In this document: positions 24,110-32,547 of the stretch, in pieces
How positions within the stretch are numbered: position 1 is the stretch's first letter
Layout: the number at the start of each line of letters is the position of its first letter
From: Emticicia sp051209875
GTDB lineage: Bacteria > Bacteroidota > Bacteroidia > Cytophagales > Spirosomataceae
NCBI RefSeq assembly: GCF_051209875.1
Contig: NZ_JBNTQY010000001.1
Span: 682,001 to 746,000 of the forward strand
Reading direction: 5' to 3'
Length of the DNA stretch: 64,000 nucleotides
Translations under genes and position numbers: made by a program
The notes under the pieces: generated by a model
Seen by the model: the letters and a program-made list of their open reading frames with translations, nothing else
Database searches by the model: none
Told to the model about the DNA's origin: nothing

Positions 24110-26635
24110 CTATTCGGCTCCGACAATTCTAAATCTTCTAATGGTTGCCAATGTTATTCCGACTATCATTAACAAGAAGCCAATCCAAAGTAAATTGATA
24201 TGTGGTTTTTCGGTGGCTTTCAGTACAATAAACTCTCGTTGCCCTCGACTTGCTGAAAATGAAAACTTGCCAGCAATAGGGTCAATTTTAGTAAGCTGAA
24301 GGCGTAAGCCTATCTCGTTATTGACTTCTGGTTTACTCCAAATTTCACGGTTACGAATAGCAAAAACAGGTCGCATCTTAACAACAACATCTCTATCCAA
24401 AATCTTCACTGTTGCTCTTGCAGCAGCGTCTCCTTCGGCAAGTGCCATGCCATCTACTTCTTTTACTCCTTCCACATTTTCTAAAACCGCTACATAATCA
24501 TTCACAAAAAAGGTGTCGCCAACCGCTACTGCAAATTCTTCTGGACGACTCCAATCACGCTCATCTTCTGCTACAGGCGGACCTGATACGAAAGTATAGA
24601 TGTCTTTATTCCAAAACTTTTTAATATCAGGAGAAAGTACTGTTCCCATCTTTTCATTGTCTTGCACACGTGGATAGAGATTAAAAGTTTTACCGCTTTT
24701 GTCAGTGTACTCAACTTGATAATAGGTGTTTTCTCCTTCAAATTCGAGTGTATCGCCTCTTTTATAGAAAGTTTTATCTCCATCAACTACATCGGCACGA
24801 GCAATCCCTTTGTAATTACTTCCTGGCACAGGCATGATATATTTCTTTTCAATATAGCCTGGTACATTTCTTACATCTACAAACTGGCCTTTATAAGTAA
24901 ATGAAAAATCACTTAATTCGGTAGGGCGATTGAGCCAAAGTAAGGCGTTTTCTTTGTTGTCAGTTTCATTGGTGAAAATTTTTGCTCCTGAAAAATTCAA
25001 GGAAACAACTTTTGAATATCCCGATGAAAACATGATTCCAATAAGCATCAAAGCCACACCGATGTGTGTAATAGCACCGCCTGCTACCTTGAATTTACCT
25101 TTCAAAATATCCGTTAAAATACTCCCATTTGCTGCAATACTAAACAGCGTGGCAGTCAATAAAATAATATATTTCCAATCGTTCACTTTAGCAAAAGTGA
25201 TGATTAATGCTGAAATTAAAAGACTAATAATCAGGGGATTAAGTAATTTTGAAAGACTTTCTTTTTGAATACGCTTCCACCAAAAAAACTGAGCAACTCC
25301 TGAAAGTGCTGTGATAGCAATAAAAAACCAAAGCTGAAACTGAGTAAAATGCTGTACTTGATTGGTAGGCAAGGCCATGTTGAGCTTACCTCCAAAAACT
25401 TCTGCAATTTTGTTATAAACAGGAATCGAAGTAGTAACAATCACTTGAAATGCGGCCAAGCAAAGCATCAAAACACCTGTAAAGACCCAAAACTCACGAG
25501 AATAAGTCGATATTTCTGCTTCGTCTTTTGGTAAATATTTCCATCGAATAGCTGATAATCCGACTGCAAAAATGATGAAAGTTAGCAAGTAAATCAATAA
25601 TTGCCCAGATAGCCCCAAATCAGTAAATGAGTGAACAGAAGCATTGCCAAGAATACCACTTCGAGCCAAAAATGTAGAATAAATAATGAGAATGAATTGA
25701 GCAATAACTAAGATAACAGTGTATTTTAAAGCTGTGCTACTTTTACGAGCCAAAAGCATGGTATGGAAACTTCCAACTAAAACCAGCCACGGAACATAAA
25801 CAGCATTTTCAACAGGATCCCAGTTCCAATAACCACCAAAATTAAGGGTTTCGTACGCCCAAATTCCCCCCATCATGATTCCAGTTCCGAGAATAACAGC
25901 TCCCATTAAGGTCCAAGGTAGAGCAGGTTTTATCCATTCAGTATATTGTTTTTTCCATAATCCTGCAATACAAAATGCAAATGGAACGAGTGTCAGACCA
26001 AACCCCAAAAATAACGTAGGCGGGTGAATAACCATCCAATAGTTTTGAAGCAAAGGATTCAGACCATTGCCATCTTTTGGAACAAAATTTGGGTTAGTTG
26101 TCCATATTGGAATATTAGGCATTGATTCTTTTAGAGTCAAGAATGGTGAGCTACCGATTTTGAATTCTCCCCATAAAACAACTCCCAAAATCATAGAAGC
26201 CAAGAAAACTTGGACTAAGGCAAAAATGGTCATAGTTGGCCCTTCCATCCCCCCATTTTTGGCTTTTCTGAGTGTTGTATTTATCAAAATAACACCCAAA
26301 ACTACATTCCAAAACATCCAAAGCAGAAAACTTCCCTCTTGGTCTTGCCAAAAACACGAAATAGCATATCCTAATGGTAAACTCCAAGAGGAGTTGTCCC
26401 AAGCGTAGTGATATTCAAAATAGTGGTTAAAAATAATACTCAAAAGCGAAGCACAAATGGTAATAACTGCAACGGTATGGACGTAAAATGCCCTTCGTGC
26501 AAATTTTAACCAACTTTCTGTGCTTAAACTTTGTGAACGAGATGCTTGCCAGTAGGCATACGTTGAAACAACAGCAGCTACAAATGCAATAATGACGGAC
26601 GCATGCCCGATGTTACCAAGATATGACCTTAACAT
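24110..26635 (-). CDS. ccmF: CcmF/CcsA-type cytochrome c haem lyase
   Basis: An 841-residue membrane protein with about fourteen hydrophobic segments. The hallmark haem-handling tryptophan-rich motif is present as GGYWNWDPVENAVYVPWL, preceded by GGIWAYETLNF, and conserved histidines occur in VIHPPTLFLGFG and FHTMLLARK. A large periplasmic C-terminal domain (about 560-800) precedes a last helix, as in CcmF. The protein attaches or delivers haem to apocytochromes c on the periplasmic side. The small membrane protein gene next upstream may be its partner. No other ccm genes are nearby. A cytochrome c domain encoded at 44 kb is a possible local client. Confidence 0.9.
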   Translation of the reverse strand: MLRSYLGNIGHASVIIAFVAAVVSTYAYWQASRSQSLSTESWLKFARRAFYVHTVAVITICASLLSIIFNHYFEYHYAWDNSSWSLPLGYAISCFWQDQEGSFLLWMFWNVVLGVILINTTLRKAKNGGMEGPTMTIFALVQVFLASMILGVVLWGEFKIGSSPFLTLKESMPNIPIWTTNPNFVPKDGNGLNPLLQNYWMVIHPPTLFLGFGLTLVPFAFCIAGLWKKQYTEWIKPALPWTLMGAVILGTGIMMGGIWAYETLNFGGYWNWDPVENAVYVPWLVLVGSFHTMLLARKSSTALKYTVILVIAQFILIIYSTFLARSGILGNASVHSFTDLGLSGQLLIYLLTFIIFAVGLSAIRWKYLPKDEAEISTYSREFWVFTGVLMLCLAAFQVIVTTSIPVYNKIAEVFGGKLNMALPTNQVQHFTQFQLWFFIAITALSGVAQFFWWKRIQKESLSKLLNPLIISLLISALIITFAKVNDWKYIILLTATLFSIAANGSILTDILKGKFKVAGGAITHIGVALMLIGIMFSSGYSKVVSLNFSGAKIFTNETDNKENALLWLNRPTELSDFSFTYKGQFVDVRNVPGYIEKKYIMPVPGSNYKGIARADVVDGDKTFYKRGDTLEFEGENTYYQVEYTDKSGKTFNLYPRVQDNEKMGTVLSPDIKKFWNKDIYTFVSGPPVAEDERDWSRPEEFAVAVGDTFFVNDYVAVLENVEGVKEVDGMALAEGDAAARATVKILDRDVVVKMRPVFAIRNREIWSKPEVNNEIGLRLQLTKIDPIAGKFSFSASRGQREFIVLKATEKPHINLLWIGFLLMIVGITLATIRRFRIVGAE

Positions 26636-26668
26636 AATGAGATTTTAAAACAATTTTTGTAAAATTGT

Positions 26669-26732
26669 GCTATATGCTTTAAGCAGTACGCTTTTTTTAG
26701 TTGAAAATAGCCTAAAGCGTACTGCATATAGC
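26669..26732. repeat. long imperfect inverted repeat between two membrane-protein genes
   Basis: GCTATATGC at 26669-26677 and AGTACGCTTT at 26685-26694 together pair with the continuous arm 26714-26732, leaving a 7-base bulge (TTTAAGC). It lies between the CcmF-like gene and the gene upstream of it. A CAATTTT/AAAATTG pair immediately before it (26651-26667) echoes palindrome family A. Confidence 0.75.
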
Positions 26733-26745
26733 TTATGGCTTTTTT

Positions 26746-27183
26746 TCAATCAAACCAAGCTCCCCAAGGAATTCTACTTAATATTAACAACAAGGCAATT
26801 CCAAAGAAAATAGCTGTTTGCTTAAATTTGCGACCATTTCCAACGGCACGTTTCACACGAGCATTGCCAATCGTTACTAATATAACGGCAATGATATTAA
26901 CAAATGGATGTTCTACCACAGCTTTTCTTACATCGCTATCTTTCATGGCTGCCTTCATATCAGCAAAAGCTGATTGGGCAATAGGTGAAACAAATAATAA
27001 AATTAAACCTAAAAGAAACATTGTATGGGTAGCAATGAGAGCAAATTTGTTGATATTTGCATCTTTTGACTCAAATGCCTTTTCACTATTTGAACCCAAA
27101 ATACCATTGATTGTGGCAAATCCTAAAAGAAATAATGCCGCAAAAGCAAGATAAGAGTGTATCGGTTGTATAATCGAGTACAT
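26746..27183 (-). CDS. small four-helix membrane protein upstream of ccmF-like gene
   Basis: A 145-residue protein with four hydrophobic segments, starting MYSIIQPIHSYLAFAALFLLG. Histidines lie at or near helix ends (H9 in PIHSYL, H53 in ATHTMF, H90 in EHPFVN), which would suit haem ligation in a small cytochrome b-like bundle; this is inference. It lies 110 bases upstream of, and on the same strand as, the CcmF-like gene. I do not recognise a named family, and the C-terminus (SRIPWGAWFD) has no signature. Probably real: good length, strong membrane pattern and conserved-looking polar residues. Confidence 0.7.
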   Translation of the reverse strand: MYSIIQPIHSYLAFAALFLLGFATINGILGSNSEKAFESKDANINKFALIATHTMFLLGLILLFVSPIAQSAFADMKAAMKDSDVRKAVVEHPFVNIIAVILVTIGNARVKRAVGNGRKFKQTAIFFGIALLLILSRIPWGAWFD

Positions 27184-27326
27184 ATAATTTTGATAGTTTT
27201 TGTTTAAAATTTTGCCAAAGTTAAGTTATAATCGCTGAATAACATAACTTAGCGTTGAGTGCTTTTGTTATTTGTGGATCGAACTTGTAGGCTGAATCGT
27301 AATTCTGTCTGAAATTATTGAAAACA

Positions 27327-28061
27327 ATGAGATATTTTAAACATGGTACTTTATTAATAATAGGTGTATTATTGATTTTTACATGGACTTTTCCCCAGTT
27401 TTTTCGCTGTCTTTTTGTTGCTCAAGATAATTTTAATGAAATCAAACCGATGATTTTTGTTGAAAAAGGTATTTCTAAAAATCAAAAAGATACCTTGATA
27501 AAAAATATTGTACTTGCCAAAAAACGTATTATTGGTTTTTGGGGTAAACAAGAAGGCATTGCTAAAATTATTTTTTGCAAAAATGCTGAAACCTATAAAA
27601 AATACTGTCAAAGCTCTGAAGGTGCAGGATGTAGTATCGGAACGCCTTTGGGCTCATGGATCATTTTGAATACTGATGGACTCAATGTTGATGTTATTGC
27701 TCATGAAATGTGTCATGATGAGTTAATGACAAGACTTGGTTGGTGGAAAACAAAAAAGCACATTCCAACATGGTTCGATGAAGGACTGGCATTGATGCTT
27801 GACCAAAGATTTGTGAGTTCGCAAGATAGCAGTCAGCGATACATAGATTATCGTGCAGAATTGAATTATTTGACTTCTCAACCTATTCCGCTTCAGGAAC
27901 TAACCACACAAAAGGCTTTTTTTGGACAAAATCAGCTTTTTACTAAAGTTGCCTATTTCAGTTCGGCGGTAGCTATTTCTCAAAAAATCTCAACAAAAGG
28001 TAAAAAAGAGATATTTGAAATTATCGAAAAAACTAAAAAAGAAGACAAATTTGAGTTTTAA
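27327..28061 (+). CDS. membrane-anchored gluzincin-like metallopeptidase
   Basis: From the ATG at 27327 the product is 244 residues starting MRYFKHGTLL; a TTG three codons upstream is a less likely start. One N-terminal hydrophobic helix (about 5-25) anchors it. The zinc motif HEMCH (IAHEMCHDE, near residue 129) is followed by the gluzincin-type third ligand region WFDEGLALML, which resembles the peptidase MA family pattern with a downstream glutamate. Target unknown. It stands alone, divergent from the small membrane protein gene. The H-E-x-x-H plus W.DEG..L combination makes a catalytic peptidase likely. Confidence 0.75.
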   Translation: MRYFKHGTLLIIGVLLIFTWTFPQFFRCLFVAQDNFNEIKPMIFVEKGISKNQKDTLIKNIVLAKKRIIGFWGKQEGIAKIIFCKNAETYKKYCQSSEGAGCSIGTPLGSWIILNTDGLNVDVIAHEMCHDELMTRLGWWKTKKHIPTWFDEGLALMLDQRFVSSQDSSQRYIDYRAELNYLTSQPIPLQELTTQKAFFGQNQLFTKVAYFSSAVAISQKISTKGKKEIFEIIEKTKKEDKFEF

Positions 28062-28087
28062 GCCACCTAAAAACCCATAAGATTTTG

Positions 28088-28104
28088 CAAACCTTGCAGG
28101 TTTG
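28088..28104. repeat. CAAACC/GGTTTG palindrome
   Basis: CAAACC-TTGCA-GGTTTG, 27 bases after the peptidase stop. The CTTGCAGGTTT string recurs in the hairpin at 52047-52058. There is no T run. Confidence 0.6.
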
Positions 28105-28148
28105 AGTATGTGAGATAAGGATTAAATGTTTGATTATCAGTAGTTTAA

Positions 28149-28184
28149 GGTAATTGCCCATTGTCCATTATCCATTATCCATTC
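28149..28184. repeat. TTGTCCATTATCCATT-type intergenic repeat
   Basis: Units of (T/C)CATTATCCATT in series upstream of purD; same type as 11919-11951. Confidence 0.7.
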
Positions 28185-28252
28185 TATAAGTGTATTATTT
28201 TCCAAAAAACTTAGCGAACTTTGCGAATCAAAATTCAAAGATTTTTAAAGTA

Positions 28253-29545
28253 ATGAATATTTTAATACTTGGTTCGGGTGGACGTGAGCATACTTTTGCT
28301 TGGAAAATTTCACAATCAAAAAACTGTACAAACCTTTTTGTTGCTCCTGGAAATGCAGGTACAGCTCAAATTGCTACTAATTTGCCAATTGGTGTAAATG
28401 ATTTTGAAGCCATTGGAAATGCTGTAAAAGAGCATCAAATCGAAATGGTGATTGTTGGCCCCGAAGAGCCCTTAGTACGAGGAATTGTTGATTTTTTCAA
28501 GAAAGATAAAGCTCTAAAAAAGATAAAAATCGTAGGCCCTGATGCCTCAGGTGCAAGACTGGAAGGTAGCAAAGATTTTTCAAAAGGCTTTATGCAAAAG
28601 TATAATATTCCAGCCGGGGCTTCACAAACTTTTACAAAAGAAACCCTTCAGGAAGGTTTACAATACCTTGATAATCAGTCGCTTCCAATAGTTTTAAAAG
28701 CTGATGGTTTGGCAGCAGGAAAAGGTGTCATCATTGCCGAAACCAAAGAAGATGCCCGAAAAGCATTACACGAAATGCTTGCAGAAGCCAAATTTGGCGA
28801 TGCCAGTAGTAAGGTGCTTATTGAACAATATTTGTCAGGAATTGAACTTTCAGTCTTTGTATTGACTGACGGTAAAAACTATAAAATTCTTCCCGAAGCA
28901 AAAGATTATAAGCGAATTGGCGTCAACGATAAAGGATTAAACACTGGTGGTATGGGAGCAGTTTCGCCAGTGCCATTTGCCGATGAAGCATTTTTGAGCA
29001 AAGTTGAAGAGCGTGTAGTAAAACCAACTTTGGCTGGTTTACAAGCAGAAGGCATCAAATATGTAGGATTTATTTTCGTTGGATTAATGAATGTTGATGG
29101 CGAGCCTTATGTAATTGAATACAACGCTCGCATGGGCGACCCAGAAACAGAAGTAGTTTTACCAAGAATCAAAACTGATATGGTAAAATTAATGAAAGCT
29201 ACTGCTGAAGGGAAATTAGATAAAATCAAACTTACGGTCAATCCAAAAGTAGCCATTGCAACTGTTTCGGTAGCAAAAGGTTATCCAGAAGATTACCGCA
29301 AAGGTGATGTGATGACCATTCCAGAAGCCGAAAAAGATACGATTATTTTCCATGCTGGCACAAAAATCGCTACGGATGGTACAGTCGTAACTAATGGCGG
29401 TCGAGTAATTGTAACAACAGGAATGGCACGAACGCTAAATTCTGCCCGTAAAAAGTCGCAGTTGATGGCAAAAAAGATTATATTTGACGGAAAATATTTC
29501 CGAAGCGATATTGGCAAGGATTTATTGAAGTATGTTGAAAAATAG
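28253..29545 (+). CDS. purD: phosphoribosylamine-glycine ligase
   Basis: A 430-residue GARS enzyme from the ATG at 28253, starting MNILILGSGGREHTFAW, the standard PurD start; an upstream extension to 28190 translates intergenic sequence. ATP-grasp features follow in order: GPEEPLVRGI, LEGSKDFSKGFMQKYNIP, LKADGLAAGKGV, IEQYLSGIELSV and EYNARMGDPETEVVLP. It joins glycine to phosphoribosylamine in the second step of purine synthesis. It stands apart from other pur genes. A toxin-antitoxin pair begins 14 bases after its stop and may be read through from it. Confidence 0.97.
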   Translation: MNILILGSGGREHTFAWKISQSKNCTNLFVAPGNAGTAQIATNLPIGVNDFEAIGNAVKEHQIEMVIVGPEEPLVRGIVDFFKKDKALKKIKIVGPDASGARLEGSKDFSKGFMQKYNIPAGASQTFTKETLQEGLQYLDNQSLPIVLKADGLAAGKGVIIAETKEDARKALHEMLAEAKFGDASSKVLIEQYLSGIELSVFVLTDGKNYKILPEAKDYKRIGVNDKGLNTGGMGAVSPVPFADEAFLSKVEERVVKPTLAGLQAEGIKYVGFIFVGLMNVDGEPYVIEYNARMGDPETEVVLPRIKTDMVKLMKATAEGKLDKIKLTVNPKVAIATVSVAKGYPEDYRKGDVMTIPEAEKDTIIFHAGTKIATDGTVVTNGGRVIVTTGMARTLNSARKKSQLMAKKIIFDGKYFRSDIGKDLLKYVEK

Positions 29546-29559
29546 ATGATTCTGCAATT

Positions 29560-29802
29560 ATGCAAGTAACATTAGAAATACCAGACGATAAATACGCTTC
29601 TTTCATGGAAGTGGTACGAAATATTCGTTTTGTTAAAATTCGTAAGGAAGAAAAACTTACTGCTTCTCAAAAGGAGTTTGTAGAAGATTTGAAGCACTCC
29701 TTGGAACAGGTTGAACTTCATTTACAAGGGAAAATTCAACTAAGAGATGCTTATGAATTATTAGAAGAATTAAAAAATGAAGAATTAGCTGATTCCAAAT
29801 GA
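29560..29802 (+). CDS. type II antitoxin of a RelE/ParE-like pair
   Basis: An 80-residue acidic, helical protein starting MQVTLEIPDDKYASFMEVVRN, followed by VKIRKEEKL and a helix LEQVELHLQGKIQLRDAYELLEEL. Small size, an N-terminal beta-strand like that of RelB/ribbon-helix antitoxins, and the 4-base ATGA overlap with a RelE-like reading frame support an antitoxin role. By family analogy it would bind the toxin through its C-terminal helices and repress the operon. It is intact although the toxin frame is broken. Immediately downstream of purD. Confidence 0.75.
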   Translation: MQVTLEIPDDKYASFMEVVRNIRFVKIRKEEKLTASQKEFVEDLKHSLEQVELHLQGKIQLRDAYELLEELKNEELADSK

Positions 29803-30126
29803 AAGTTACTTTTACAGATGTATTCCTTAAAGATATTCGTAAGTTAAAAAAAGAAATATAAGTCCGTATCAGATGATTTTGGCAATTTGCTTGACTCTTT
29901 ACAGCAAAATCCTTTTCAAGGTGATGCTCTCGGTAAAAATTGCTACAAAGTAAGAATGGCGATAACTTCAAAAGGAACAGGTAAATCGTATGGAGCAAGG
30001 TTAATAACTTGTGTTAAAATCATTAATGACACAATCTATTTGTTATCCATCTACGATAAATCAAACAAAAAAGATATTTCAGACCAAGAACTTGATTTTC
30101 TATTGAAGGAAGCAGGTCTGAAATAA
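29799..30126 (+). pseudogene. RelE/ParE-like toxin gene with +1 frameshift in an A tract
   Basis: The ATG at 29799 overlaps the antitoxin stop. The frame encodes MKVTFTDVFLKDIRKLKKEI and stops at 29859-29861. A second frame, open from 29848, continues as KKYKSVSDDFGNLLDSL and on to LLSIYDKSNKKDISDQEL, ending at 30124-30126. Together they give a normal RelE/ParE-sized toxin of about 109 residues. Removing one A from the seven-A run at 29846-29852 restores one continuous frame. It is thus either a disrupted toxin, a sequencing homopolymer error, or a gene rescued by slippage. The short products on their own would not be toxic. Confidence 0.8.
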
Positions 30127-30183
30127 GTATTCAACCATCGATTGAGTAAATTACTCGTCGAAATTTATATATATACATAGAAA

Positions 30184-31896
30184 ATGGGCTGTGGACAATG
30201 TTCATCGGGAGGTTGTGGAGCAGTAAAAGCAATAGGCCAAACCGAAAAATCGAATCATAAAACCGTAGCAGGTTGCTCTTCAGGAGGCTGCTCGACGGGT
30301 GGATGTAATAAAATGAATGCGTACGATTGGTTATCCAATATGGATGTACCTCGTTCGATGCGTTATGATATTGTTGAAGTGAAATTTAAAGGTGGACGAA
30401 AGGAATATTTTCGAAATACCAATAATATTGACCTTTATACTGGCGATTTCGTGGTTTGCGAAATGGCATCGGGCTATCATATCGGAAGTGTGTCTTTGCA
30501 GGGAGAATTGGTTCGTTTGCAAATGATAAAAAAAGGCTTGAAAGATAATGATGAAGTGAAGAAAATTCTTCGTCTTGCTACCGAGCGTGATATTGAAAAG
30601 CATCAACAAGCTATTGCTCGTGATACGCCAACAATGTATCGAGTACGCATCATTGCCAAAGAATTAAAGCTACAAATGAAGATGTCAGACGTGGAGTTTC
30701 AGTCTGATAATACCAAAGCAACATTCTATTATTCTGCCGATGACCGTGTTGATTTTCGTGAAATGATTAAACTTTTAGCTTCTGAATTCAAAATCAGAGT
30801 TGAAATGAAACAAATCAGTTTGCGTCAAGAAGCGGCTCGTGTAGGCGGAATTGGCTCTTGTGGCCGTGAATTATGCTGCTCAACATGGCTCACTGATTTT
30901 CGTGCAATTCCTACTTCTGCGGCACGTTATCAAAATCTTTCGCTCAATCCAGCCAAACTTTCTGGTCAATGTGGACGTTTGAAATGTTGCTTAAATTATG
31001 AGTTAGAAACTTATTTAGATGCTTTAAGTGACATTCCGACTGTTGAGAAACCATTGAAAACCGAAAAAGGAAATGCTGTTTTGCAAAAGACTGATATTTT
31101 CCGTCGAATCATGTGGTTTAGCTATAATAATGACATCAACTGGCATTCACTTCCGATTCATCAAGTTGTTGAAATTATGAAGATGAACGAAAAAGGTATT
31201 TTGCCTAATTCGCTCGAAGATTTGAACTTAATTGATACGGTGGTGATTGATAAGAATTCTCCAAGAAATTCTGATTTAGACCGTTTAGATAAAAAATACA
31301 CTGATAAGGGCAAAAAGCCACAGCAGTTTTCAAATGGTAATAAAAACCAAGGAAACCGAGCTAATATACCTCAGCAAAGCACTATTCCTGTGAATCGTGG
31401 TAGTAATGTAGCACCAATTGAAGGCGGTAAACAGGAAAGTTTACAAAATAAAAACACAAATAATCCACAAAAGCAGGGAGGGAATACAACTCAAAATCAA
31501 GGCAATAATCCTCAGAAAAACAACCCTAATAATAAGCAGGGCGGTGTTCAACAGGGTGGGGGTAATCCAAATCAAAATAAGCAGGGCGGCTCTCCGCAGG
31601 GCGGCTCTCCGCAAGCAAAACCTCAGCAAGGTGGTGGTCAAAATAAGCAGGGTGCTACACAAGGTGGCAATCCTCAAGGTGGTCAAAACAAGCAGGGCAA
31701 TTCTCAAGGAGGACAACCCAAACAAGGAGGGACTTCTCAAAATGGAGGAAATCCTCAGCAAAATAAACCACAAGGAGGTAATAATCAAGGACGTAATCCT
31801 CAGCCTAATAACCAAAACAAAAAAGGTGGTGGACAAAATAACAATCCTCAAAACAAGCAAGTACAACAGCCAAAGCCTAATGAGGATAAGAGCTAA
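30184..31896 (+). CDS. ricT: RicT/PSP1-domain iron-sulfur protein with Gln/Gly/Asn-rich tail
   Basis: A 570-residue protein. The N-terminus is cysteine-rich (CGQCSSGGCG, CSSGGCSTGGC), then a PSP1 domain covers about 60-290 with paired cysteine motifs GSCGRELCCSTW and GQCGRLKCCLNYE, as in RicT/YaaT, a subunit of the cytosolic RicAFT complex that in Bacillus affects RNA processing and binds iron-sulfur clusters. From about residue 370 to the end is a low-complexity tail of NPQGG, NKQGG and QNKQG units, much longer than in canonical RicT. It lies 59 bases upstream of gldH, an order I recall from other Bacteroidota. The tail is unusual and is discussed in the findings. Confidence 0.88.
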   Translation: MGCGQCSSGGCGAVKAIGQTEKSNHKTVAGCSSGGCSTGGCNKMNAYDWLSNMDVPRSMRYDIVEVKFKGGRKEYFRNTNNIDLYTGDFVVCEMASGYHIGSVSLQGELVRLQMIKKGLKDNDEVKKILRLATERDIEKHQQAIARDTPTMYRVRIIAKELKLQMKMSDVEFQSDNTKATFYYSADDRVDFREMIKLLASEFKIRVEMKQISLRQEAARVGGIGSCGRELCCSTWLTDFRAIPTSAARYQNLSLNPAKLSGQCGRLKCCLNYELETYLDALSDIPTVEKPLKTEKGNAVLQKTDIFRRIMWFSYNNDINWHSLPIHQVVEIMKMNEKGILPNSLEDLNLIDTVVIDKNSPRNSDLDRLDKKYTDKGKKPQQFSNGNKNQGNRANIPQQSTIPVNRGSNVAPIEGGKQESLQNKNTNNPQKQGGNTTQNQGNNPQKNNPNNKQGGVQQGGGNPNQNKQGGSPQGGSPQAKPQQGGGQNKQGATQGGNPQGGQNKQGNSQGGQPKQGGTSQNGGNPQQNKPQGGNNQGRNPQPNNQNKKGGGQNNNPQNKQVQQPKPNEDKS

Positions 31897-31955
31897 TGAT
31901 TAATGGTGAATTATTAATGTTAAATGGTTAAGTATTGAAAATTTTTTTAGGATAT

Positions 31956-32456
31956 ATGAGTAATAAATTATCAAGAAGTGTTAAAATTGCTATGTTTATA
32001 GCCATCACACTCTATTGTTTTTCGTGTGATAGCAATGCGATTTATAAATCTTATGTCGATTTGAAAGATACCAATTGGTACGTTAAAAACGTACCAACTT
32101 TTACTTTCGAGATAAAAGATGAAAACATTCCTTATAACATTTATATTTTGGTAAGAAATGCTTCGCAGTATCCTTACAATAACCTGTATGTGACACGCTA
32201 TATTTATGGACCTGATGGTAAAATATTGAGCAATCGTTTGGAAGAAGTAATACTTTTTGACCAAAAAACTGGTAAGCCATTAGGGGATGGATTGGGCGAT
32301 ATTTATGACCATAAATTACTTTCGAGTAGAAGTTTTATGTTCCCCAAAAAAGGAAAATATACTATAAAACTCAAACAATACATGCGTCAAGACCCACTTC
32401 CGTATGTAATGTCGATGGGTGTGAGTATCGAAAAACCACTTCCACCAAAACAATAA
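31956..32456 (+). CDS. gldH: gliding motility lipoprotein GldH
   Basis: From the ATG at 31956 the product is 166 residues, starting MSNKLSRSVKIAMFI; the frame is open 7 codons upstream from a TTG that is not preferred. A lipoprotein signal ends at FSC (lipid-modified cysteine near residue 24). GldH features follow: DLKDTNWYVKNVPTFTFEIKD, IPYNIYILVRNASQYPYNNL and MFPKKGKYTIKLKQYMR, then the DPL....GVGIRIE-like end DPLPYVMSMGVSIEK. GldH is an envelope lipoprotein needed for gliding in Flavobacterium, linked with the type IX secretion machinery. Its presence, with a PorT-like gene, suggests gliding or T9SS capacity. Confidence 0.88.
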   Translation: MSNKLSRSVKIAMFIAITLYCFSCDSNAIYKSYVDLKDTNWYVKNVPTFTFEIKDENIPYNIYILVRNASQYPYNNLYVTRYIYGPDGKILSNRLEEVILFDQKTGKPLGDGLGDIYDHKLLSSRSFMFPKKGKYTIKLKQYMRQDPLPYVMSMGVSIEKPLPPKQ

Positions 32457-32514
32457 GTAGATATCTGAAGTTTAAAATGATGAGTTTGAATGCAAAAATG
32501 GTAGAAACAAACCA

Positions 32515-32546
32515 TTCATAATTTATCATTCATAATTCATCATTCC
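32515..32546. repeat. ATTCATAATTTATCATTCATAA-type intergenic repeat
   Basis: Alternating ATTCATAA and ATCATTC units just ahead of the LON-domain gene start; related in style to 11919 and 28149. Confidence 0.65.
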
Positions 32547-32547
32547 C

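Noticed and set aside
24018..24299. A 93-residue forward ORF near the end of the CcmF-like gene
   Set aside because: Half translates intergenic AT repeats and half is antisense to the ccmF-like 3' end.
26735..27154. A 139-residue forward ORF opposite the small membrane protein gene
   Set aside because: The reverse-strand frame has a clean membrane pattern and context beside ccmF; the forward one has no such pattern.
29845..29861. Programmed -1 frameshift at the A-AAA-AAG tract in the toxin gene
   Set aside because: The downstream toxin frame is +1 relative to the start frame, so a -1 slip would not give the toxin. Loss of one A or +1 shifting is required.
31418..31903. A 161-residue forward ORF and a 141-residue reverse ORF in the region of the RicT tail
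   Set aside because: They are translations of the same low-complexity Gln/Gly/Asn codon run in other frames, rich in I/L/R or I/K only, with no family match.
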